DNA of 64,000 nucleotides from positions 1,240,001 through 1,304,000 of the forward strand of contig JALJCS010000016.1 of NCBI GenBank assembly GCA_023055355.1, in the 5' to 3' direction. A program made the position numbers and the translations under genes. This DNA is from Agelaius tricolor (lineage: Eukaryota > Chordata > Aves > Passeriformes > Icteridae). The notes below the pieces were generated by a model. That model searched no databases. It saw only the letters and a program-made list of their open reading frames with translations, and was not told the origin of the DNA. Below, in pieces: positions 35,101 to 47,816 of this stretch. The stretch's first letter is position 1. Each line of letters starts with the position of its first letter.

Positions 35101-38100
35101 AATACTGAGGAGTATTAGAAGTTAACCATGCTGTGCAGGGCTCCATGGAGCCTGGAAAATTACACATTATATAACGCTCTGGGAGCAGCAGATTCTCCTC
35201 AGCAGCTCCACCAGTGATTTATACCTGCACACAAAAATCAGCTGCAAGGAGAGTGGCCACAACTGCAACAGAACCCTAAATTCAGATGCTCAGGCTGTAA
35301 TGGATCCAGCAAATTTCCAGCCTGGCACTCCTTCCCAGCACGGAGAGAACATTCTAGAAGCCTGACGGATTTGGGGATAGTTCTGTTTACTTCGGGGTGG
35401 TTTTTTTTAATAATGAAACTCTGTGGTTTATAAGAACTACTGAAAGCAGACTGGGGTTTTTTTTTTCCCTTTTTTTCCCTAAGATTGAGTTTGTTTTTTC
35501 TCAAAGCCCCCCCCTTAAAATAACGGATGTTTAAACCATATTTAGAGGCTCAGCTAAAGCAACTAATGAGTGTTAGGTAAGATGTCTCTCCATGTAGAAC
35601 AATCTGTTCCAAAAGTTACCAAAAATAGCAATTCTCTAAACACTGCTGTGATGCAATATTTAACCCTTTGCTGCAGCAGCAGCAGCAGCAGCTGAATTTG
35701 ACCATTTTCCCCCAAACCCAGCGAGCGCTGCGGGAGCTCTGCTTACCCAGGCTGGTCGGTTTGATCAGCTCATCCAGCAAGTCGTAAAAGGGGAGTTTCT
35801 GCAGCTTGATGTCGGGGTGCACGGGGTGCAGGGCCGAGGTGAGGTGGGGCAGTTCCAGTTCGTGTTTGGGTCCCAGCAGCGACACGGGGAGCAGGGGGGA
35901 CGTGGCGGGGTGGCCGTCGTAGCCCAGCTGTGGAATGGTGGAAGGCGACAGCGTGGCCGGCATGGAGCTCGAGTGCACGCTGGGGATGGACAGGTCTGCT
36001 GGGGTCATGATTTTCTGGGGGAACCTTCTCCTATAGAGTTCTTTGATTTTCATCTGGACGGCGGGGCTGCAGCCGGCCTTGAGCAGGTGCAGGGCTTTGG
36101 TCAGCAGTTCGTGTTTGCGGCCGTGCTTGTTCCTGCCCGCGTAGCCCAGCAGCACCTGCAGCTCCGAAACTCGAAGGCTCATAACCATTTGCTTCAAAGA
36201 AACAAAACAGAGGGTTAGCAGGTGAATTCAGCACCCTCACCAGCAATAAAACAAAGGGTTAACAGGTGAATTCAGCACCCTCACCAGAAACAAAACAAAG
36301 AGTTAAAAGGTGAATTCAGCACCCTCACCAGAAACAAAACAAAGGGTTAACAGGGGACTTCAGCACCCTTACCCAGGCTAATAACCCCTTTGCTTCAAAG
36401 AAACAAACCAAAGAGTTAACAGGTGAATTCAGCACCCTCAACAGGGCTCAGAACCATTTGCTTCAAAGAAACAAAACAGAGGGTTAACAGGGGAATTCAG
36501 CACCCTCACCCAAGGCTTATAACCATTTGCTTCAAAGAAACAAACCAAAGGGTTAACAGGTGACTTGAGCATTCTCATCAGAAACAAAACAAAGAGTTAA
36601 CAGGTGACTTCAGCCCCCTCACCAGAAAGAAAACAAAGGGTTAACAGGGGACTTAAGCATCCTCACCCAAGGCTCAAAACCATTCGTTCGAAGAAGCAAA
36701 ACAAAGAGTTAACAGGTGACTTCAGGATCCTCACCATAAACAAAACAAAGGGTTAACAGGTGACTTTCACCCCCCTCACCCAGGGCTTATAACCATTTGC
36801 TTCAAAGAAACAAACCAAAGGCTTAACAGGTAAATTCAGCACCCTCACCAAGGCTCAGAACCATTTGCTTCAAAGAAACAAAACAAAGGGTTAACAGGTG
36901 AGTTCCAGAATCCTCACCAGAAACAAAACAAAAGAATTAACAGGTGACTTCAGCATCCTCACGACACCAGAAAGGGCTTGAAGCCCGTTAAGCATTAAGT
37001 TTTCAAGGCTCTGTGCCCCTGCTCTGCCCCCTTTTACAATGCTCACGGATTTAATACAATGCTCAGTAGTTATTACAATGCTCAGTGTTTATTTTCGAGT
37101 CTGCAATGAGAGATTTCTAAAGGCACTTCCATTCCGTGGGCAAAAAGCTGAGCAAAGGACTCGGTGCAAAATAAAGGTTGTAACTAATTATTTTTTAATC
37201 GCTTGCTAGAATCTCTGATGGATTTTTTTCTTGCTCTAGCTGGATGTGAAAGCAGTCGTACACTGACAACATCCAAGCTGTGCCAGTCCTCAACTCCAAA
37301 CAGCAATTCCACGAGCCTCCCTCAGCTTCTGCCATGCAGCAGAGCTGATCCACGCAGGTTCAAAGCAAGGAGATCAATGACAGTAAAAGGAGAGTGAACA
37401 TAATCCCATTTGAGCCTTGTCACCTTCCTGGGTTAAAGGAAACTTCCTCCCCCTTCCAGCTCTGCTCTTCTGCCAGCAGAGCTGTGGGTCCTGTTTGAGT
37501 GGGGAGCTGGGCTTTGCCCTCTGCTAATTAGCATCTTCATTAGCACAGCCATTTAGTGCCTCCCAACAGGATCCAATGAATCACACCGGTACAACTTGTC
37601 ACCTGTTCCACTTCTCCCGGAACTGAGAAAAACACTTCCCAAACCAGTGAAACCAGTAAGCACCAGTGTGCATCAGCTGGGCAGGCAGGAGCCAGAAAAT
37701 CAACTCCAGGGCCTGGTTTTTATTGAAAAATACATTTCAGAGCTCGGCAGGGGCTTGCTCATCATCAGGAGGCCTGAGACACCAGCTGGGAGGATGATAC
37801 CCCTGCAGAAGTTTGGATTCCCAAGGAATCGTACAGAAATGCAATGCCTACCACCCATCGATGTGACAGGCTGCCTGAATCTTGTGCATGAAACACCCTG
37901 AGCATTCTGTAGCGAACCCCACAAGATCTGATTCCAAACAACGCTTGATGGATGGATTTGGGACCAAAGCAGCTAATGCAGCACACGAGGGAGGGCTCTG
38001 CAATTTCCCAGCCACTGAAGGATGGAGACCCAGACCAGAATTTCCATTTGACATCTCTGAATTTGACTACAAATGCTCCCATCCTCTCTGGTCCTTCAAA

Positions 38101-41100
38101 CTGTGCAAAGTACTCAGTCCCCAACACTGATTTTTCCACATTAATTCCTCAAACCTGAAGTGCCAAGATTAGAAAGGTGCTACCCTTGGCTTTAACAAAA
38201 CCAGCCCAAAACTCCCACCATCTCCTCAGAGCTTCAGTACCTGCAAGAGATCTTCACTGCCCAGGTGTCCACGGGAGGTTTTCCCTCCACTGAAACTGCT
38301 CCTGGTATTTAAAAGCCCTAAATGAGATGATTCATGTCTTTAATGAGGTTTGCAGCAGCCACACTGAAGTCAAATTTGCCACAAGATTTCTGCTCTGCTG
38401 AACCACAGCTCGGGAACCTTGCTGCAAATCCTTGCTGCAGCCTTCCACAAACCCTTTGGATAGAACTGGAGTTCTTTTCTTTCCCCGAATACCCCAAGAA
38501 CCTTCTTCACACTTAACTCTGAGACTGTCAGAGAGCCACTAATGAGAACAGACGAGGTACTTGGTAAGAAATGAAGATGTCTTAAAAGAATAAGGCATTT
38601 CAGCTCCAATCTGAAGTGTTGACAGCTGAAAGGAAAGTGAAACAAATAGATTTGAAACATGGAAAAACACTATTTATAATGCTACACAAACACTTCTTCA
38701 ACAGAATGAGTAGTTACAGCTGAAGGGTTTCATGCCACCACCATTAAAAGTCACTTCCTGAACAGGCAGAACCTCTCAGAGCTTCACTCTGTTCTTGTTT
38801 TGTGATAAACTCATGGGCTCAGCTTGCCAAGAGCACAAGAGGATTAAGAAATAACCGAGGCAAGGGAGAAGCTCCTGCTCCACGCTGGATAATTTCCATT
38901 TTTAAGGTAAAGGCGAGCTGGAATGAGCACACAGAGAGCAGGGGCCATGCTGGAGCCAGCCTCAGAGCCCAAAACAAACAAAATCCCCACATCTTCCCCA
39001 CCCGGCGCATTCCTCGCACAGGAGGACAAGAACAATTTTGTTTGCAGCGTTCAGGGCCCTGACAGATCCATCCTTAAAACCAGCAATAAACCTGGTGGGT
39101 TTATTATACTTTCATAATTTATAGATAAACCTCCTGTCCACATCACAGGGAGGCAATGCCTCAAACCATGCCCACCTTGCACAGGGCACTGCCAGGGGTC
39201 GGTGCCCCTGGGAAAAGTCTCCTACAACATCCACTGGAGAATTCCTGTCCCTCCTCCAATCCAGCTGTGGTTTACAGGACCCAACCTGTGGGAAATGGAT
39301 TTGTAAGAGATAAGAAATGCTGACTCAGAAATGCCATGGAACAGGACAGACACTGCTGAGAGAGAAAGAACTAGAAACAATTTCAAAGGATGGCCTTACA
39401 AATAAAACTAGGTATTTTAGAGAAATAGAACTGTGAAAGATGCATTGTGGTAGGACCCACAAGGGGTAATTTTAGATGACTGGCTTTAAGGCATTTACAG
39501 CATGGTGTGGCTAAAGCTGATAGGCCAAGAAACACTTTAATGTAATTAGGAAATAGCTGGCCTCTGACTGTGATGGTGTGAATTATAACATCTGTATTGT
39601 CTCACCCTTCACATGAGACTGAAAATGGAATAAAAGTTTTAAACCACCTCTCAGTTGCCCCATCTCTGGGTCAGAAAAGGGCATAATCTGACACCAAGCC
39701 AGCTCCACCAGCAGAAACCCAAGCCCTCTCCATGCTCTGATCCATGGTATCCTGACCCTGGGACAGGCAGGATAACACAGCAGGGGAACAACCCAAGTAC
39801 TGCCAAGCACACCAGGAAAATCCAGGAAAAGCCTCAATTTCTCCCATTTTCTCTGTCACATCTCACCTCACCTCAACTCCAAGCCCTCCCTGGCTCAGCT
39901 GCAGCAGCAGAGCTGAAGGGCAAAGACACAAAGAGTTTTGCTGCAGGAAATGTTGCTTTTCTCTCCTGTTGCCTGCAGCAGTGGAGCACAGAGACCACTG
40001 GCACCTGCCAGGTACAAACCCCAGCACAAAGACTGCCCCCAAATAACAAACAACTGCCCCAGCCCTGGCTGCTGAGCAGAACGAGCAAAATGTGGGGATT
40101 TCTCTATCCTAACAGGAAATAAAGTAACAAAACAACAGCAAAAAGCTGAACTGCAGAGAAATGAAAGGACAGGCAGGGCTCCCAGGGACTGGCTGCAGAG
40201 AAATCCTGCACGCTGCAATTCCAGGTGCTGGGCTGGGGGAACATTCATTCCTGCAAACAGCACTGCAGTGCACGAGGAGCTGATGCTCTTTGGCTCCAAA
40301 AAGGTCGAGGTTTTGGCACTCAGTTTCAAACTGGTTTCCAACAAATCCCAGCATCAAGCACGCACTGGAATTGTGCATTCTGGCACTGAGGGAGCACTCA
40401 GTGCTCAAAAAGAGGATGAGGATGGTGAGAAACATTTTTCAGAGAGTGAAAGTCAGAAGATGCTTTCCAAAAACCCAGCTTGGCAGGGGGTGGTGGCACA
40501 TTGCTGCTCTGCCTGCCTGTGAAGACCTTCCTGGAGTGAGGAAGGCATCTCGGAACACACCCCTGACATTTCCTGCTCCACAACCCAACCCAACCCAACC
40601 CAACCGCGTGTTCCTGCACCAAAACTGCATCACCCATGGATTCCTTATCCCTGCATCCCAACATCCCAGCCTTCCCAAACCCCTCAGGGCGTTTGCTGCC
40701 ATCCAACCAGCCCCACAACTGTCTGTGAGAGGTGGGAGAGAGGCCAGGCTGTTTTCCCACCTCCCTGTGCTCACTGGGTCCAACCTGGGCCATTTTTCCG
40801 GCTGTGTCATCCCATGCATCCCAAATTTCTGTGTGTTGAGGAAACACTCGGAAAGGATCCACCTGGAAACAAGGAGTATTCCACCCAGGAGATTTGGAAA
40901 AGAAATAATTGAAATAAATGTTGAAATATAATAATTGAAATAAAATCATTGAAATACATGGGAGTAATCCATGGGCAGCACTGATGTCATTGCCCTCAGG
41001 CTCTCTGGGTGATTATCCATAGGGAAGGGATCTTCTACCCACAGCTCTTGCCCAAAATAATCAGGACATTTTTTAAAAAGCTGTTCAAGATGAAAACTGG

Positions 41101-44100
41101 TGAAGGTAAGAATCATTTACTTGGATTTTCTCTGCAACAGCAACAGCAGAGATGAAATTTGGCTTTCCAGACAAACCCAGATGTTCCAGCCAAGGAAAAA
41201 TTCCCAAATTGAGCTCAAGGAATTTCAGCCCTCAGCACAGAACATTTCAAGAGTAGCATCTTGTCTCCATGACCCATGAAAATTGGGAATTAAGCTTAAA
41301 AATAAATAAAATCCAAGTGTTGGTGCCACTGGATAAGACATTCCCTGGATAACCTGTGGCTGGTCTCACAGGCACTGATTATTCTGGCAAATAATCTGTG
41401 AACCTGAATTATTTCCCCTATTTTTAGAAGGGAGGGATTTATCTGAGAGGTAAAAAACAATATTTAGTTATATTTTCAATAAACTGAGCGGCATCCACAG
41501 AGTGATGGACAAGGCTGAGCATTTTTCACCCATCCAGCAGCACCAAAACTGTCCTCAAAGCAGAATATTCAAATCCAAGTTTGATCCATGTTTTTTTAAA
41601 AAGGATATTTCTCCAGTTATCCAACCTAGGATCTATCAGGAGAATCCAACGAGTTATTCCTGGATGTTTATGATAAGTAGAAGCAGGGAATAAGCTCCAA
41701 AACATATTTAAATTATTTGCCAGCACAAGAAGAAGCATTTGGCTTGGGCCCACACCACATTCTGTGCCTAAAGCAATCCAGCAGGTCCTCCCCAGTCCTC
41801 CAAGCATTAACCTGAAAGATTAAGGGGGAGAAAAATAGGAATGAAAAAAAAAAAATCACCTCAAACCCCAGTGAAAAGCTGGAAGAGAATGAGTAAAAAG
41901 AGAGAAAAAAAGAAATGGGAGATCATTGATTTATAAACATCAATTTCAGGCAGTGACAGTAAATTTGTTATTAAAAACACAGTGATTAGCTTTAGTAATT
42001 AAGGGTCATTATGACAGAAGAGAGCAAGCTCTGCAGCAAATTCCTTCAAAGGTGAAGGCCAACACAAATGGAAATCTCTCCCTTATCAAAAAGGAATTCT
42101 GTAATCACTTCCAAAAGACAGGTTAAAAAAATTTTGAAATTGATCTTTTTTTTCTCTAACAAAAGCAACAAGGAAGTGTCAGATGAGCATGGAAATGGTT
42201 CTGAATGAATCCCTGTAAACTCCAGCCCCCAGCTGTAAAAATACAGCTCCTGCAAGCTCTGAGCAGCCTCCTTAACCCTGCGAGGAATGTTCTGGAAAAG
42301 TGACACTCACACACAACTCCTGGCATATTTCAGATTTGTGAACCTGGCCAATCACAAAGGTTAAAACATCCCCATTCTTAATAACCCCCATCCCCTAACC
42401 CTAAATCCCACCTGCAAGGCTGACCCAAGGGAGGGAACTCTCAGTGCTGAACTATAAAAATTGGGCTCTTTCTCCCAAAAATCTGCAGGAGGGAGCGAAG
42501 CAAGCCCCGGGAAGCTGCAGTGACAGCCGGGGACTTCCTGCCTTTGTCCAGCAACCAAAACAGCCACAGGTTGGAGCCCCTGCAATTCAAAGCAGGGCAG
42601 AGGCAAAGGCACAGGAGAACAACCATAAAGATGCTTAAAGCATGTTTCCTTTAAGGAGGGTTTCAGCAGGAAAAGCTCTTCTTTGGCTGGAGTGGCACCT
42701 GCAAGGTTTTGGGAATGAAGGCAGAACTAGAGGAGTAAAGGAACCAGGCAGCAGCAGGTATAAATATGATTTTGTTGCACATACAGGAGGATTGAGGCTT
42801 TCCTCATCAAAGAAAGCTCTGTTTACACAGGGTATCAGTGCTCAGAAAGGCCAGGTCGTAGCTGTGGGAGCAAACTGAACAGCTAACAAGAAAAACAGGC
42901 TTGAAACAGTGAAAATCAGCCAACAAAACAACGCTGGAAATGCCCAAACAGCCTGGGCAGAGCTGCTGAGGGCGCCCCCAGAGATCTGGGCTTCCTTAAA
43001 TTCAAGCTGCATTCCCGATTTTCCCCAGCAATGCATTCCCTGCCACAGAGCTGCAGCCAGCAGGTGTTATTTACCTTTGCAGGCTCACAAACAGCAGATT
43101 TCCTTGTCAATGCCATGGCTGCAAGCCTATTTATAGAAACATTCTGACCCTGGAACCAGCCTCTTCAGCCTTAACCATTCTGTGATTGGGCCATTTTAAG
43201 CTCAGTGCTCACATCAAGAAGCTGGCAGGGAGGAGATCATAAAAACTGCAGCACTTGAGGTGGAAGCTTCTGGGCAGGATCTCCCACCAAAATCCTTCTG
43301 CACCTGCCCATGGGACTGGTACAGAACTTGGAATTCCACAGATAATAATTAATCCAAGGAATATTTCCCTGGCAAGCACTTCTTCTAGTTTATCATGTTG
43401 GTGAAACCTGACTATCCCCAAATTCAGTGAGTTTTAGGAAGCTCAGTGATGCTTTTTTTCATACCTGAACACCAATAAATGCCCAAATTCAGTGTTAGGA
43501 AGCTCAGTGATGCTGTTTCATACCTGAACACCGATAAACTGAAATTCCAGCCTGTAAATTCCAGCCAGAGCTCTCCAGCTGATCCCACCCCAGTGATGTT
43601 ACCGAGTTCTAGGCATGTCTGTCACTGCCTGCATCCCAAAACCCCACAGTGATGAAAGTCCCAAAACTCAGTGACGAGTGACAGGATATTGGAAAAACAA
43701 ACAGAGGCAGCCCCAGCCCCCTGAACTGCTGCTGGCCAAAGGCAGAATTTGGAATTTTTAACATAATCCCCATCTCTTACAGGTTGTCCTGTGCTTTTGG
43801 CAGATGCCTGTGGGATTTGGCTCTGGGAGATGGGAAATACCTAAACCTGGCACTTTAGTGCCCTTCTAGACCCCAAATCCAGCCCTTTTCCTACAGTTTT
43901 TTCCTCTGAGAGGGAGATCAAGCCCAACTGGGCAACCACACACCCCAAATTCAGAGTTTGCCCACTGAGCCCTGTGGGGTTTTGTGAGATCCAGACACAG
44001 ACCAGACCCCCAAATTCAGAGTTTGCTCACTGAACCCTGTGGGGTTTTTGTAGTATTCAGCCCAAGTGTGTGACCAGACCCCCAAATTCAGAGTTTTCCC

Positions 44101-47100
44101 CCAAGCCCTGCGGGGTTTTGTGAGATCCAGCCACAGTGTGTGACCAGAGCCCCAAATTCAGTTTTCCCACTGAACCCTGTGGGGTTTTTTGTAGGATCCA
44201 GGCAGAGCCCCCAAATTCAGAGTTTTCCCACTGAGCCCTGTGGGGTTTTGTGAGATCCAGACACAGACCAGACCCCCAAATTCAGAGTTTTCCCACTGAA
44301 CCCTGTGGGGTTTTTTGCAGGACCCAGCCAGAGCCCCAAATTCAGAGTTTTCCCCCAAGCCCTGCGGGGTTTTTGTGTGGTGACAATGAGGACACACCAG
44401 CCACGCTGGGCAGAGCTGCTGGGGCAGGGATTTGCTCCAGCTGTGAGAGAGATTTGTTAGAAGTCTGCCAAGACTTAAGTCATGTCTAAAGCAGGTTTGA
44501 TTTAAAGCAAGCCCCGTTTTATCTTAATCCGTAACGAAAGTTTTACCAGGCCCAGGAGAATTTCCCTGCTAGGTGAAGAATATTATTGCTTTTGGTATTA
44601 AATAAGGTTGCTGACACAGTGGTAATCTCCATTTTCTTGGAGACTCCAGGTTCTTTTCAGCCATGCTTAAACTTAATTGTCCCTGGTGTTTTTTTTCTCT
44701 TAGCAGCTGGGAATGATTTCCACACCGAGCAAAGGCAGAAATTCCAGTTTAGGAATTCCTGGACCTGACACAGGAGCCTCTCTGCAAACACACCTGAGGC
44801 TAAGGGTGAAGACAATTATTTGGGAGAGGGTCACTGCCAGACAAATTGACTTTTTATGAAGGATATTCTTCACCAAAGCCTTGCTGGCTGACACAAGAGC
44901 CAGCTCCCATGGGATGAGGTGCCCTGGAGCCCCAGGCAGATGCAGACAGATGTGCAAAGAGCTTCCTAAACCCAGTGTCCACTCAGGATCACAGCTTCTA
45001 ATCAAAATAAAACAACTGTCAGAGCACTCAGGAACAGTCTGAAATGCTGGCTGTTTGTAAAAAAGGACGGGACCAAGAAGCCACATGGGAGGTCACAAAT
45101 GCACATTGATTTCCCCTCCCTCCACGGTTTAAAACAATAAAATATCCACTGTGGAATCCACAATTAACACAGAAGAAATGGTCCCAGCAGCTCCTGGGGT
45201 GATTTGGGATTTCCAGACTGGATTTTCCTGTCAGACCTCCTTTCCCAACCAGAGACAAGCTCTGCTCACTTCCTAAATATCTCAAATACCTGCACGAAGC
45301 ACAGGGAGCTTTTGTAAGTGAATTTGGAGGGAAAGCTGGAGAAGAATGCACCTGGAATTCCATGAATGTACCCCAGGAGCAGCTCCCAGAGCCTGTCAGC
45401 AGCAGGACACACTCACCAAGAGCAGCATTCCCACACCCAGGGGGATGTTTGCTGGTAAAACTCTGGAAATCTCTGCTGCACCAACAGCCAGCATTGCTTG
45501 GCCTGTGTTGGTCACCTCCAGCTTGATTAAAATAAATTACTGACATAAGAGATGCAGATTTGCCTCCAAGATTTGAAAATACAAACTTATTTCTGTACCT
45601 TGCAAAGTGATTTATTCCCCACGTGGCCTAAGTGAAAAATTAGTTATCCACTAAAACTTTGCTATTAATTAGCTCCAAATGAGCTAACACTTCAAGAGAT
45701 GAGATTATGCACTCAAATACACCCAAACTATCCCCTTTTTTCTCCTCATTTGTCCCATTTTCCAGGATGCAGCACAGGAGACAGACGACATCAGCCCTGA
45801 CTATTATTCTGGTATCTCAAGAAGGTTTAATTAAGAATCATATTAAATTTGGATACTGAATTGCAAAGTGCTGAACAGCAGGGTGAAGGCAGTACATAAT
45901 TGAATCTCATTTCCCTGAAAAGTAACCAATGGCTCTGCTAATGCCCCAAGAGAGGGAAAACTGCAAAACTGGAGTGATCAGCTCACAATTCACACTGGAA
46001 AAAGGAAAAAAATCACGAAAGCCAAACTGGAACATGACAAAATTCATGATTTCTTTTGGAATTTGAGACAAAATTCCCTTCAAGAAATTAATTCCCAAGG
46101 CTGGAGCTCAGGCTTTGTCAGGGGGTACCAAGGACCAGGATCGCCCTGGTCACATCCATCCCACTGGAGGTTTGTTGGGATTTTCCCTGGAATACAGAAA
46201 AACCTCCACTAACAGCTCCAAAACAGCTTAAATTGGGGAGGAAAGAAGGGAAAACCTCCACTAACAGCTCCAAAACAGCTTAAAATGGGGGAGGAAATAA
46301 GGAGGGAAAAGGGGAGCAAAAGGGGGGAAAAAAGGGGGGAAAAAAGGGTGGGGGAAAAAGGGTGGGGGAAAAAAAATGGGGGGGAAAAAATTGGGGGGGA
46401 AAAAAAGGGTGGGGAAAAAAAGGGGTGGGAAAAAATGGGGGGGAAAAAAATGGGGGGGGAAAAAATGGGGGGGGAAAAAATGGGGGGGGAAAAAATGGGG
46501 GGGGAAAAAATGGGGGGGGAAAAAATGGGGGGGGAAAAAATGGGGGGGGAAAAAATGGGGGGGGAAAAAATGGGGGGGAAAAAATGGGGGGGAAAAATGG
46601 GGGGGAAAAAATGGGGGGGAAAAAATGGGGGGGAAAAAATGGGGGGGAAAAAATGGGGGGGAAAGTATGACATAAGCTAAAACATCAGGTATGGGAAATG
46701 ATAATTTCTCACTAAAAGATTCCCCTTCCCAAAGGAAATAAATCTGCTGACAAACAAATGCCTCTGAAATCCCCTGGCCGAGCAGCCTGTGCCCCTCTAG
46801 CAGCACTGAAATAATAATTGATTACTGCCACCAATTAGCCTGAATGTGATCACAGAAATGAGCCCTGGAGTTCCCTCTGCAAAAACCAGCAGAGAGCAAG
46901 GATTCTACCAAGCAACCAGCCTGGCACCTGCATGGAAAAAGGCAAATTTCAAAGAAAATTCCACATTTCTTTATTTCCTAAGGTCTTCAAAGCCATGCAC
47001 AGCTATTACCTCAGGCAGCCAAAGTACACAGGTTTGGGTTTTTTTATGTAGTCATATGGCAGTAAGTCATCAAGATTAATGAAGAGCTTGAAGGATCCTG

Positions 47101-47777
47101 AGAAATTGTCTTTTTACATTCTGTTTTTATGATATTTAAATAAAGGATTTGTGCCTCTGAGATGTTTTCCCACTGTATTAGTTAAGAATTTGATTGTTCT
47201 ATTAGAATTGCTGCCCCTTTCTATTTTATAGAAGCATCTACTTGTGGATCCACAGGGTCAGGTTTTCAGGTACCTGCACCAAGAAACTTGTGTTTCCATG
47301 AGTCTGGAATGATTTACTTATTGCAATTTATTTATTATATGGTATAGGATTTACATTTACATCCCATAATGATACTGATTAAAGTGCTAAAATGTATTTT
47401 ATTATTAAAGAAATCAGAAAAAAAAAAATTCTGTGATGTGAATCCAAGCCCAGGTGAAAATCCTGGCAGGGAGTTCTTCAGCTCCCATTGAAAAGATTCT
47501 GTCATGACAGAACTGCAATTTATTTATTTGTTATAAATAAATAAATAGGATAACTAAAATCTATATTTATAGTACAGAATTTATATTTACATCATATATT
47601 GACACAGATAAAGTCTTCAAATGTATTTTATAATTAGAGAAATCAGCAAAAGGAGTTCTATGATGCGAATTCAAGCCCAGGTGAAAATCCTGGCAGGGAA
47701 AAGTTCTGCTGCCATTGAAAAAAAACCCTCATGTCCTCACAGAACTGCTATTTATTTAGTTAGTTAGTTATGTATAA

Positions 47778-47816
<39 letters not shown>

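Noticed and set aside
35817..36218. Plus-strand 133-codon frame
   Set aside because: It is the antisense shadow of PIAS1 exon 2.
46209..46806. Pro/Phe-rich and Gly/Lys-rich frames on both strands
   Set aside because: Direct translation of the G-run array.
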